Shown here piece by piece: positions 28,118 to 35,326 of a stretch of 64,000 nucleotides of DNA; position 1 is the first letter of the stretch, and every line of letters begins with the position of its first letter. Position numbers and translations under genes: made by a program. This DNA is from Streptomyces tauricus (GTDB lineage: Bacteria > Actinomycetota > Actinomycetes > Streptomycetales > Streptomycetaceae): positions 1-64,000 of the forward strand of contig NZ_BMVY01000017.1 of assembly GCF_014650955.1 (NCBI RefSeq), given 5' to 3'. The notes beneath the pieces are model-generated. The model saw only the letters and a program-made list of their open reading frames with translations, made no database searches and had not been told where the DNA came from.

Positions 28118-29800
28118 TCACCCCTGCGCGGATCCGCTGTCGTCCAGCAGCTTCCCGTACCAGTCCCGCAGCTTGTCGCCGCCCTGGCTCTTCCAGTCCG
28201 ACACGGCCTGCTGCATGTCGCTGATCTTCTTGCGGCCGCGGACGATGTCGTCCTCCAGCTGCTCGAAGTCGTTGGCGAGGTTCGTGTAGCGGGCCGGTTC
28301 GATGATCTGGAGGCCGTAGAAGGGGGACTTCCTGGTCAGGGCGCCCATCCGCTGCTGCCATTCGACCTGCGCCTTCGCGATGTCCGGAAGGTCGGGGTGC
28401 GCGATCGTCGAGGCGGGGCTCGCCAGCATCACGAAGGCGTTCAGGACTTCCTGGTTGCCCTTGTCGTTCTTGGTGGGCGTGCCGTCCTTGACCGTGTAGT
28501 GCGTGCCCTCGACCCCGTAGTTCGTGAGCATGTACTCCTCAGTGCCGTACGGGGCGGCGGTGACGTTCGCGGCGGCCAGCACGTCCTGGATCACGGCCTT
28601 GGACGCCTTCTTGTTGACGAAGGCGAAGATGCTCGCGGGCGCGCCCGCCCACAGCGTGGGGTCCCCGCCGTCATGGCCGAAGATGTCCATGCCGTCGATA
28701 CGGAAGTCCTTGTTCTGCGCGGCCTGTTCGGTGGTCTTGGCCCACCAGTGCGAGATGTCGTTGTTGTAGATGAGGACTTCGCCCGAGGTGAAGCGCAGAC
28801 TGGAGTCACCCTGGTTCTGCGCCTTGGCGTCCGGGTGGACGACTCCCGCCGCGTACAGCTTGCGCGTCCACTCCAGCGCTTCGAGGTACTCGTCGGTCTC
28901 GACGCGGTAGACCAGCTTGCCGTCGACGAGGTTCCAGCCGAGCGGCTTCTCGCTGCCGGACAGCACACCGAAGCTGTTGAAGGCCGTCCACTTCATGTCG
29001 TCGCAGGCCCACACCTTCGCCTTCGCGCTGGTGATCTCCTTGGCCAGGGCCAGGAACTCGGCCGCCGAGGTGGGGAGTTCGTAGCCCTTCTCGTCGAAGA
29101 TGTCCTTGCGGTAGTACGGCACGATGTTGACGACGTACGAGCTGGGCATCGGCAGGCCGCGCAGCTTGCCGCCGAAGATGGAGCGCTGCCAGGCGTCGGT
29201 CGGGACGGCGGCGAGGTTCGGGTAGTCCTTGACCTTGTCACCGGAGAGGTACGGGCCGAGGTCGGCCATCTTGCTGATGATGGCGCTGGGTATCTTGCCG
29301 CCCATGTTCCAGCCGGGGATCACCACGACGTCCGGCATGTCGCTGGAGGCGAGGACCGCGCCCAGCTTCTCGTCGTAGGTGTTGCCGTCCTGGTTCTGCC
29401 AGACGACGTTCGCGCCGATCTTCTCGTTCATCGCCTTGTAGTAGGGGTTGTCGCCCTTCGGCGGTGAGCCCCAGAACGGCGACATGATCTTGATGGTGCT
29501 GCCCTTGCCGAGCTTCCCGGACACCGAGGTCTTCAGGTCGGCCGTGACGAGCTTGCCGGTGAAGCCGAGCGAGGAGCCGTTCTTCGACGCGATGTCCGGC
29601 GTCACCACGTTCTGCGCCACGAAGGTGGGAAGGATCTTCTTCGCGTCCTTGCCCGAGGTCGTGCCCTCCTTCTTGCCCCCGTCGGAGCCGCCGCAGGCGG
29701 CCAGCAGCGGCATACCGCCGGCCACCGCGACGGTGGCGACCGCCGTGGAGGCGAGGAAGCTTCTCCGGTCGGGGCCGGAGGCGGAGGTGTTCGGCGTCAT
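28118..29800 (-). CDS. Extracellular sugar-binding lipoprotein
   Basis: 560 residues. The N-terminus has DRRSFLAST followed by a hydrophobic stretch and lipobox LLAAC, so it is probably Tat-exported and lipid-anchored. The remainder is a family 1 solute-binding protein of the large type (LipO-like) that partners LplB/YtcP permeases; many Trp and Tyr residues (for example DAWQRS, VPYYRKDIF, ISHWWAKT) suggest a site for oligosaccharides. The ATG at 29800 has AAGGG about ten bases before it. It is first in the minus-strand operon binding protein-permease-permease-GH42-GH95-GH12 and starts downstream of the operator at 30013. Confidence 0.92.
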   Translation of the reverse strand: MTPNTSASGPDRRSFLASTAVATVAVAGGMPLLAACGGSDGGKKEGTTSGKDAKKILPTFVAQNVVTPDIASKNGSSLGFTGKLVTADLKTSVSGKLGKGSTIKIMSPFWGSPPKGDNPYYKAMNEKIGANVVWQNQDGNTYDEKLGAVLASSDMPDVVVIPGWNMGGKIPSAIISKMADLGPYLSGDKVKDYPNLAAVPTDAWQRSIFGGKLRGLPMPSSYVVNIVPYYRKDIFDEKGYELPTSAAEFLALAKEITSAKAKVWACDDMKWTAFNSFGVLSGSEKPLGWNLVDGKLVYRVETDEYLEALEWTRKLYAAGVVHPDAKAQNQGDSSLRFTSGEVLIYNNDISHWWAKTTEQAAQNKDFRIDGMDIFGHDGGDPTLWAGAPASIFAFVNKKASKAVIQDVLAAANVTAAPYGTEEYMLTNYGVEGTHYTVKDGTPTKNDKGNQEVLNAFVMLASPASTIAHPDLPDIAKAQVEWQQRMGALTRKSPFYGLQIIEPARYTNLANDFEQLEDDIVRGRKKISDMQQAVSDWKSQGGDKLRDWYGKLLDDSGSAQG

Positions 29801-30012
29801 TGCGTCAACCCTTCGTGGCGCACAGCAGGACACCCGGCGGAGTGGCCGTCGGCTGCGGTGTCTTGAGCGGAACTGGCTGAGCTGAAGTTGCGGCGTATGA
29901 GGTGCGGTTGCGGCGGCTGAGCTGACGTTGCACGTGCTGCGGTCGCACCGGCTGAGCTGAGCTGAAGTGAACCTCGGAGGTCCGCGCACCCAGGAGCAGT
30001 ACCTTCGATTAG

Positions 30013-30026
30013 TCGAAGCGCTTCGA
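30013..30026. promoter_or_regulatory. LacI-family operator, site 3
   Basis: Perfect 14-bp palindrome TCGAAGCGCTTCGA, 212 bases before the binding-protein start and about 249 before GH3. It should control the minus-strand transporter/GH42/GH95/GH12 operon. A clear -35/-10 pair for that operon could not be assigned. Confidence 0.78.
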
Positions 30027-30186
30027 TGTTGCTGCGAGGTTAAGTGAACACCTGGGGGTGCACAAGGCCCGATTCAAACATTCCTCGGAGGTGCGCCGGA
30101 CAGTGAGAGGTCTGTACCGGTCGCTTGCTCCCCTTGGCGTGGCGGTGGATGGCGGTGAGGATCCGGAGTTGTTGCGGATGGGTGTC

Positions 30187-30229
30187 TTGACACCCGACCA
30201 CTCGTCGAATGAGCATCGAAGCGCTTCGA
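30187..30229 (+). promoter_or_regulatory. GH3 promoter with overlapping operator site 4
   Basis: A consensus -35 TTGACA (30187-30192) is followed 18 bases later by a weak -10 GAGCAT (30211-30216). The palindrome TCGAAGCGCTTCGA at 30216-30229 directly overlaps the end of the -10 and the expected start of transcription, the classic position for a repressor. The GH3 start is 46 bases further on. Confidence 0.65.
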
Positions 30230-30274
30230 AAGCTCACCATCGACCTTCCCCGTCTTCCGCAAAGGGATCCTCGC

Positions 30275-33151
30275 GTGACTGCACAAACGCCGCTTTTCCG
30301 CGACTCGCAGCTGCCGTTCGCGAAGCGCATCGACGATCTTCTGTCGCGGCTCACCCTCGACGAACGGGTGGCGATGCTGCACCAGTTCGGGCCCGCGGTG
30401 GAGCGCCTCGGCGTCACCGCGTTCCGCACCGGCCAGGAGGCGCTGCACGGGGTGGCCTGGATGGGCCCCGCGACCGTGTTCCCGCAGGCGGTCGGCCTGG
30501 GCGCGACCTGGAACGAGGAGTTGGTGCGCCGGGTGGGCGAGGCGGTGTCCACCGAGGCCCGCGCGATGCGTTCGCGCGACGACCGGGTCGGCCTCAACGT
30601 CTGGGCGCCCACGGTGAATCTGCTGCGCCACCCCCTGTGGGGCCGCAACGAGGAGGGCTACTCGGAGGATCCGCGGCTGACCTCGGCGATCGCCACCGCG
30701 TACACCCGCGGTCTGCGCGGCGACCATCCCGCCTACTGGCGCACGGCCCCGGTCCTCAAGCACTGGCTCGCGCACAACAACGAGACGGACCGGGCCACCG
30801 CGTCGAGTTCGGTACGCCCCCGGGTGCTGCACGAGTACGACCTGCGGGCCTTCCGGGAGACGGTCGAGGCGGGCGCGGTGGCCGGGGTGATGCCCGCGTA
30901 CAACCTGGTCAACGGCCGCCCCAACCATGTGTCGCCGTACCTGGCCGAGCAGTTGCGCGCCTGGACGGAGCAGGACCTGCTGGTCTGCTCGGACGCGGGC
31001 GCGCCCTCGAACCTGGTCGACTCGGAGCACTACTTCGACACGCACGAGGAGGCGACGGCCGCGGCGCTGCTCGCCGGCGTCGACAGCTTCACGGACCACG
31101 GCACGGACAGCTCGAAGATCGTCGAACGGGTCCGGGGAGCCCTGGACCAGGGCCTGTTGACCGAGGCCGACATCGACACGGCGGTCCGCCGCCAACTGTC
31201 GGTCCGCTTCCGCCTCGGCGAGTTCGACCCGCTCCTGGACCCCTACGCGGACGCCAAGGACTTCGACACCCCCGCGCACCGGGCGCTCGCCCGGGAGGCG
31301 GCGGAACAGGCGATCGTCCTGCTGAAGAACGACGGCCTGCTCCCCCTCACCGGGGACGGCACCCGCATCGCGGTGGTCGGCCTGCTCGCCGACGAGTGCA
31401 AGCTCGACTGGTACAGCGGCACCCTCATCCACCGGTCCACACCACTGGAGGGCCTGTACGACCGCTTCGGCGCCGACCGCGTGGACTTCGCCGAGGGCGT
31501 GGACCGCGTACGCCTGAGGACCTCCGACGGTACGTATCTGAGCGTGCCGCCCGCGGACGACGCGAGTGAGGAGGTCCGCGGGGCCGAGGGCGCGCTGGAC
31601 CCGGCCCTCCTCGCGGGCCGCACCGACCTGCCCCCGCTCACCACCGACGCCGTGGGCACCGAACTGGCGCTGATCGACTGGGGCGAGGGCGTCCTCACCC
31701 TCCGCGCTCCCGACGGCCGGTACCTCTCGGTCGCCGAGGACGGCTTCGTACGGGCCTCGGCGGACCAGCCCGGCGGGTGGGTCGTCCAGGAGACGTTCCG
31801 GCTGGAACCCCGGGGTTCCCGAGAGGGCGGGCACGAGAACGGGCACGGGAAGGAGCACGGGAACGGGCACCTCCTCAGGCATGTCGGCACGGGTCGCTAC
31901 GTCTCTGTGACCGCCGACGGCGTAAAGGTTGCCGACGAGAATCCGGCGGTCCTGGAACTGGAGATCACCGAGCACGGCGAGAGCGCGGTGGCGCGCGCTG
32001 CGGCCTCCGCCGATGTCGTCCTCGTGGTCGCGGGCAACGACCCGCACATCAACGGGCGCGAGACGGAAGACCGCACCACCCTCGCCCTCCCCGCCCACCA
32101 GCGACGACTTCTCGAAGCGGCCCGCGCGGCGAACCCGCGCACGGCCCTGATCCTCACGTCCTCGTACCCCTACGCGATCGACCCCGCGGACCTCCCCGCC
32201 GTCCTCTGGACGGCCCACGGCGGCCAGGCGGCGGGCACGGCGCTGGCCCGCGTCCTGGCGGGAGACGTCTCCCCCGCGGGCCACCTCCCCCAGACCTGGT
32301 ACGCCTCGGACACCGATCTGCCCGGCCTCCTCGACTACGACGTGATCGGCGGCCGCCAGACGTATCTGTACTTCGAGGGCACTCCGCTCTTCCCGTTCGG
32401 CCACGGCCTGTCGTACGCGTCCTTCGTGTACGGGGACCTGGCGGCGCGGGTCGGGGAGGAGTCCGCGCAGGTCACCTTCACGGTCACCAACACCGGTGAC
32501 ACGGCGGCCGACGAGGTGGCCCAGCTCTACGGCCGCCCGGTGTCCCCGTCCGTGCCGCGCCCCCGCCGGGAGCTGCTGGCCCACCGCCGCGTCCACCTCC
32601 CGGCGGGCGCCACCACGGAACTCTCCTTCGAACTCCCGCTCTCCGCCTTCGAGTTCTGGGACGTCGCCCACGGCGTCCGGCGTCTTGAACCCGGCGGGTA
32701 CGAACTCCTCGCGGGCGCGTCCGCCGAGGACATCCGCCTCAGCGCGACGATCGAACCGGCCGGTACGCCTCCCGCCCCGCGCCCGGTCCTCGAACGCGGC
32801 CTGCGCTCGGCCGACTTCGACGAGCAGCGGGGCGCCGAGATCGTCGACCGTACGAAACGGTCGGGCGACGCGGTCACGCCCGGCGCCGACGGGGAATCGG
32901 CCGAACTGCGCTATCGTGCCTGCGATTTCGGCCCGGGTACCCGGTCGGTCACGGTCGAGGTGTCGGGCGAGGGCACCCTCGAACTGGCGCTGGACGACGG
33001 CCGGGCGATCGCCCACCTGGACATCGCCCCCACGACGGGCCCGTACGCCTACACCTCCGTCACCACGCCGTTCGACGCGTCCGGTGTCCACGACCTGCGC
33101 GTCGAGCTGCGCGGCCCGCTGCGGCTCGCGCACGTCGGCTTCTCCGGCTGA
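30275..33151 (+). CDS. GH3 beta-glucosidase/xylosidase with inserted beta-trefoil-like domain
   Basis: 958 residues, no signal peptide. The (beta/alpha)8 domain (about 1-330) has NVWAPTVNLLRHPLWGRNEEGYSEDP and the nucleophile Asp in LLVCSDAGAP (about residue 239). The second GH3 domain starts near 340 but is interrupted at about 410-560 by a module with YLSVPPADD, RYLSVAEDGFVRA and RYVSVTADG repeats, resembling fascin/actin-crosslinking beta-trefoils. It resumes with VVLVVAGNDPHINGRETEDR. A fibronectin-III-like domain (about 720-835) and a beta-rich C-terminus that resembles a CBM6 module (845-958) follow. The GTG at 30275 was chosen because AAAGGGA lies upstream and the operator precedes it. 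It would release glucose from stripped oligosaccharides. Confidence 0.9.
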   Translation: MTAQTPLFRDSQLPFAKRIDDLLSRLTLDERVAMLHQFGPAVERLGVTAFRTGQEALHGVAWMGPATVFPQAVGLGATWNEELVRRVGEAVSTEARAMRSRDDRVGLNVWAPTVNLLRHPLWGRNEEGYSEDPRLTSAIATAYTRGLRGDHPAYWRTAPVLKHWLAHNNETDRATASSSVRPRVLHEYDLRAFRETVEAGAVAGVMPAYNLVNGRPNHVSPYLAEQLRAWTEQDLLVCSDAGAPSNLVDSEHYFDTHEEATAAALLAGVDSFTDHGTDSSKIVERVRGALDQGLLTEADIDTAVRRQLSVRFRLGEFDPLLDPYADAKDFDTPAHRALAREAAEQAIVLLKNDGLLPLTGDGTRIAVVGLLADECKLDWYSGTLIHRSTPLEGLYDRFGADRVDFAEGVDRVRLRTSDGTYLSVPPADDASEEVRGAEGALDPALLAGRTDLPPLTTDAVGTELALIDWGEGVLTLRAPDGRYLSVAEDGFVRASADQPGGWVVQETFRLEPRGSREGGHENGHGKEHGNGHLLRHVGTGRYVSVTADGVKVADENPAVLELEITEHGESAVARAAASADVVLVVAGNDPHINGRETEDRTTLALPAHQRRLLEAARAANPRTALILTSSYPYAIDPADLPAVLWTAHGGQAAGTALARVLAGDVSPAGHLPQTWYASDTDLPGLLDYDVIGGRQTYLYFEGTPLFPFGHGLSYASFVYGDLAARVGEESAQVTFTVTNTGDTAADEVAQLYGRPVSPSVPRPRRELLAHRRVHLPAGATTELSFELPLSAFEFWDVAHGVRRLEPGGYELLAGASAEDIRLSATIEPAGTPPAPRPVLERGLRSADFDEQRGAEIVDRTKRSGDAVTPGADGESAELRYRACDFGPGTRSVTVEVSGEGTLELALDDGRAIAHLDIAPTTGPYAYTSVTTPFDASGVHDLRVELRGPLRLAHVGFSG

Positions 33152-33181
33152 GGGGCCGGGGAGGACCGGCGGCACAAGGAA

Positions 33182-33219
33182 GGGACCCGGCACCGTAAGG
33201 CAGCGGTGCCGGGCCCCTT
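33182..33219. terminator. Convergent hairpin between GH3 and rpmF
   Basis: Imperfect inverted repeat: GACCCGGCACCG (33184-33195) pairs with CGGTGCCGGGCC (33204-33215) with one mismatch, around an eight-base loop, extended by AGG/CTT at the ends. It lies 30 bases after the GH3 stop and 20 before the rpmF stop. Confidence 0.7.
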
Positions 33220-33238
33220 CGTCCGGGGTGGGGCGGGA

Positions 33239-33409
33239 TCACCCCTCCGGCTTGATGAGCCCGCGCTCGTAGGCGCGGATCAGCCGGCGGGGCACGGCGT
33301 ACTCGCGTCCGTCGACGTGGAAGGGGACGAGATCGGGCGTCGCCGCCTTCCACTGGGACCTGCGGTGCCGGGTGTTGGAACGGGACATCTTGCGCTTCGG
33401 GACGGCCAT
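33239..33409 (-). CDS. rpmF: 50S ribosomal protein L32, cysteine-free paralogue
   Basis: A 56-residue protein starting MAVPKRKMSRSNTRHRR, the invariant L32 N-terminus. Zinc-type L32 carries four Cys in its second half; this protein has none (the C-terminal half contains FHVDGREYAVPRRLIRAYERG). It is therefore the zinc-independent form that substitutes for the zinc-binding protein during zinc shortage. The ATG at 33409 has no ribosome site; a -10-like TAGTGT ends seven bases before it, so the message may be leaderless. A Zur-box-like palindrome lies 16 bases upstream. It is a lone gene between GH3 and the aldehyde dehydrogenase. Confidence 0.9.
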   Translation of the reverse strand: MAVPKRKMSRSNTRHRRSQWKAATPDLVPFHVDGREYAVPRRLIRAYERGLIKPEG

Positions 33410-33424
33410 GCCCGGCACACTACA

Positions 33425-33439
33425 TGAAAACGATTGTCA
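33425..33439 (-). promoter_or_regulatory. Zur box upstream of rpmF
   Basis: TGAAAACGATTGTCA is a 7-1-7 inverted repeat with one mismatched pair. It matches the known actinobacterial Zur consensus (TGaaAACGaTTttCA type). It ends 16 bases before the rpmF start and would overlap the region between -35 and -10, so zinc-loaded Zur should repress this L32 gene. Binding itself is inferred. Confidence 0.8.
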
Positions 33440-33507
33440 CTAGCCATAGGGGCTGCCGGACTGCCGGGGCCGCCGGACTGCGGCCGCTGGGACGCGCGCC
33501 ACACGGC

Positions 33508-33544
33508 GACGGCCGGAGCCCCCGCGCAGCGGGCTCCGGCCGTC
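33508..33544 (-). terminator. Hairpin terminator after aldehyde dehydrogenase gene
   Basis: Perfect 14-bp inverted repeat (arm GACGGCCGGAGCCC at 33508-33521, partner 33531-33544, nine-base loop), 26 bases beyond the stop of the 33571-35016 gene. It insulates the rpmF promoter from read-through. Confidence 0.8.
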
Positions 33545-33570
33545 GATCCATCCGTATCGCCGCGTACGGG

Positions 33571-35016
33571 TCAGAGAGCGAGCCCCGTGAGGACGAGTAC
33601 GCGCTCGTAGGTGTAGTCGTCCATGGCGAACCGCACACCCTCGCGCCCGACACCGGACTGCTTCACACCGCCGTACGGCATCTGGTCGGCGCGGTAGGAG
33701 GGGACGTCCCCGATGACCACGCCGCCCACCTCCAGCGCCCGGTGGGCCCGGAAGGCGGTCTGCAGGTCGTGGGTGAACACCCCTGCCTGAAGCCCGTACT
33801 TGGACTCGTTGACGGCGGCGAAGGCGGCGGCCTCGCCGTCCACCTTCTGCACGGTGAGGACGGGCCCGAAGACCTCCTCGCAGGAGATCGTCACGTCGGC
33901 GGGTACGCCGGCCAGCACGGTCGGCGCGTACGAGGCGCCGTCGCGCTTGCCGCCGGCGAGCAGTTCGGCGCCGGCCGCGACGGCCTCGTCGACCCACGAC
34001 TCGACACGCTTCGCCGCGTCCTCGCTCACCAGCGGGCCGACGTCGGTCGTGTCGTCGGAGGGGTCGCCGGTCACCTGGGCCTCGACGGCGGCGACGATGC
34101 GGGGCAGCAGCCGGTCGTACACCGACGCGTCCGCGACGACGCGCTGCACGGAGATGCAGGACTGGCCGCCCTGGTAGTTGCTGAAGGTCGCGATACGGGT
34201 CGCGGCCCAGTCGAGGTCCTGGTCGCTGGCCCAGTCGGCGAGCACGACGGCCGCGCCGTTGCCGCCCAGCTCCAGGGTGAGGTGCTTGCGCGGCACGGAG
34301 TCCATGATCGCGTAGCCGACCTTGTCGGACCCGGTGAAGGAGATGACGGGCAGCCGCTCGTCCCGCACCAGTGCGGGCATCTTGTCGTTGGCGACGGGCA
34401 GCACGGACCAGGAGCCGGCCGGCAGGTCCGTCTCGGCCAGCAGCTCACCGATGACCAGACCGCTCAGCGGGGTCGCGGGGGCGGGCTTGAGGATGATGGG
34501 CGCGCCCGCCGCGATGGCCGGGGCGATCTTGTGGGCGCACAGGTTGAGCGGGAAGTTGAAGGGCGCGATGCCGAGCACGACGCCCTTCGGGAAGCGCCGG
34601 GTGAGGGCGAGCCGCCCCTGGCCGCCCGCGTCGGTGTCGAGCCGCTGGGCCTCGCCGCCGTTGAACCGGCGGGCCTCCTCGGCGGCGAACCGGAACACGG
34701 ACACGGCCCGGCCGACCTCGCCGCGGGCCCACTTGACCGGCTTGCCGTTCTCGGCGGAGATGAGCCGGGCGATCTCCTCGGTCCGCTCCACGAGCCGCTT
34801 GCTCACGTGGTCGAGGGCCGCGGCGCGTACGTGGGCGGGGGTGGCGGCGAACTCGTCGCGCACGGCGTGGGCGGCGGCGACGGCCTCCTCGACCTGCGCG
34901 TCACTCGGCACACCGACCCTGCCGACGAGGCGCCCGTCCCAGGGCGACGTGACATCGAAGGTGGCCTCACCGGTGGCCTGGCGCCCGGCAAGCCAGAAGG
35001 CATGGGTGGAAGTCAT
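33571..35016 (-). CDS. NAD(P)-dependent aldehyde dehydrogenase (possible succinate-semialdehyde dehydrogenase)
   Basis: 481 residues. The fold is a standard ALDH: APFNFPLNLCAHKIAPAIAAG, the Glu motif LELGGNGAAVV, the catalytic Cys in GGQSCISVQR (about 270-280) and EEVFGPVL near the end. It oxidises an aldehyde to the acid. Its neighbours are a PucR regulator directly upstream and gabT about 4.7 kb away, so succinate semialdehyde from GABA is a reasonable substrate, but sequence alone does not settle it. ATG at 35016 with a GGACCTC context and no strong ribosome site. Upstream is a triple repeat region and the PucR gene in the same direction. Confidence 0.87.
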   Translation of the reverse strand: MTSTHAFWLAGRQATGEATFDVTSPWDGRLVGRVGVPSDAQVEEAVAAAHAVRDEFAATPAHVRAAALDHVSKRLVERTEEIARLISAENGKPVKWARGEVGRAVSVFRFAAEEARRFNGGEAQRLDTDAGGQGRLALTRRFPKGVVLGIAPFNFPLNLCAHKIAPAIAAGAPIILKPAPATPLSGLVIGELLAETDLPAGSWSVLPVANDKMPALVRDERLPVISFTGSDKVGYAIMDSVPRKHLTLELGGNGAAVVLADWASDQDLDWAATRIATFSNYQGGQSCISVQRVVADASVYDRLLPRIVAAVEAQVTGDPSDDTTDVGPLVSEDAAKRVESWVDEAVAAGAELLAGGKRDGASYAPTVLAGVPADVTISCEEVFGPVLTVQKVDGEAAAFAAVNESKYGLQAGVFTHDLQTAFRAHRALEVGGVVIGDVPSYRADQMPYGGVKQSGVGREGVRFAMDDYTYERVLVLTGLAL

Positions 35017-35182
35017 GAGGTCCCCGGCCCTTCCAAGAAGTAGGTCAACTGCTCAACGCCCCCACGGTAGGCCCGCCACCCCCAGGACCCACTTATCCAC
35101 GAAGGAGCACTGCCGTAAGGCAGGACTCCACTTCGTAGGACATGGTGCGGGACCGCGGGTGCGGGGGCGCGGTTGCGCTTTT

Positions 35183-35275
35183 AGGGGCGCGGGGAACGGC
35201 GCAATCTTTCCGTCTTCAGGGGCGCGGGGAACGGCGCAATCTTTTCGCTTTTCAGGGGCGCGGGGAACGGCGCAA
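35183..35275 (+). repeat. Three tandem copies of the AGGGGCGCGGGGAAC repeat
   Basis: Three near-identical units start at 35183, 35218 and 35254 (35- and 36-base periods). Each reads AGGGGCGCGGGGAACGGCGC followed by AATCTTT-type linkers in the first two. They fill the gap between the PucR gene and the aldehyde dehydrogenase. The regularity suggests local duplication of a dispersed intergenic element. Confidence 0.8.
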
Positions 35276-35326
35276 ACCCCAGCCCCACCCACCCGCACCA
35301 AAGAACCAAGCCCGGCCGCAGCCGAC

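Larger units (their letters stand above)
29801..30274. other. Divergent control region between binding-protein operon and GH3
   Basis: A 474-base gap with no convincing gene. Next to the binding-protein gene (about 29870-29975) are repeated GCTGAGCTGA-like words of unknown meaning, then operator site 3. The middle (30030-30185) contains nothing recognised; a reading frame of some 50 codons starting near 30090 has no support. The right end contains a putative promoter, operator site 4 and the GH3 ribosome site. Confidence 0.6.

Noticed and set aside
30090..30300. Small leader peptide upstream of GH3
   Set aside because: Frame has no good ribosome site and crosses the operator and promoter of GH3.
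30074..33193. 1039-codon open frame on the minus strand opposite GH3
   Set aside because: Mirrors GH3 entirely, has Arg/Gly/Val-rich composition and no domain; GH3 has clear catalytic motifs and a ribosome site.
35183..35275. Possible CRISPR array
   Set aside because: Three repeats only, with short AT-rich linkers that are similar to each other instead of unique spacers, and no cas gene.
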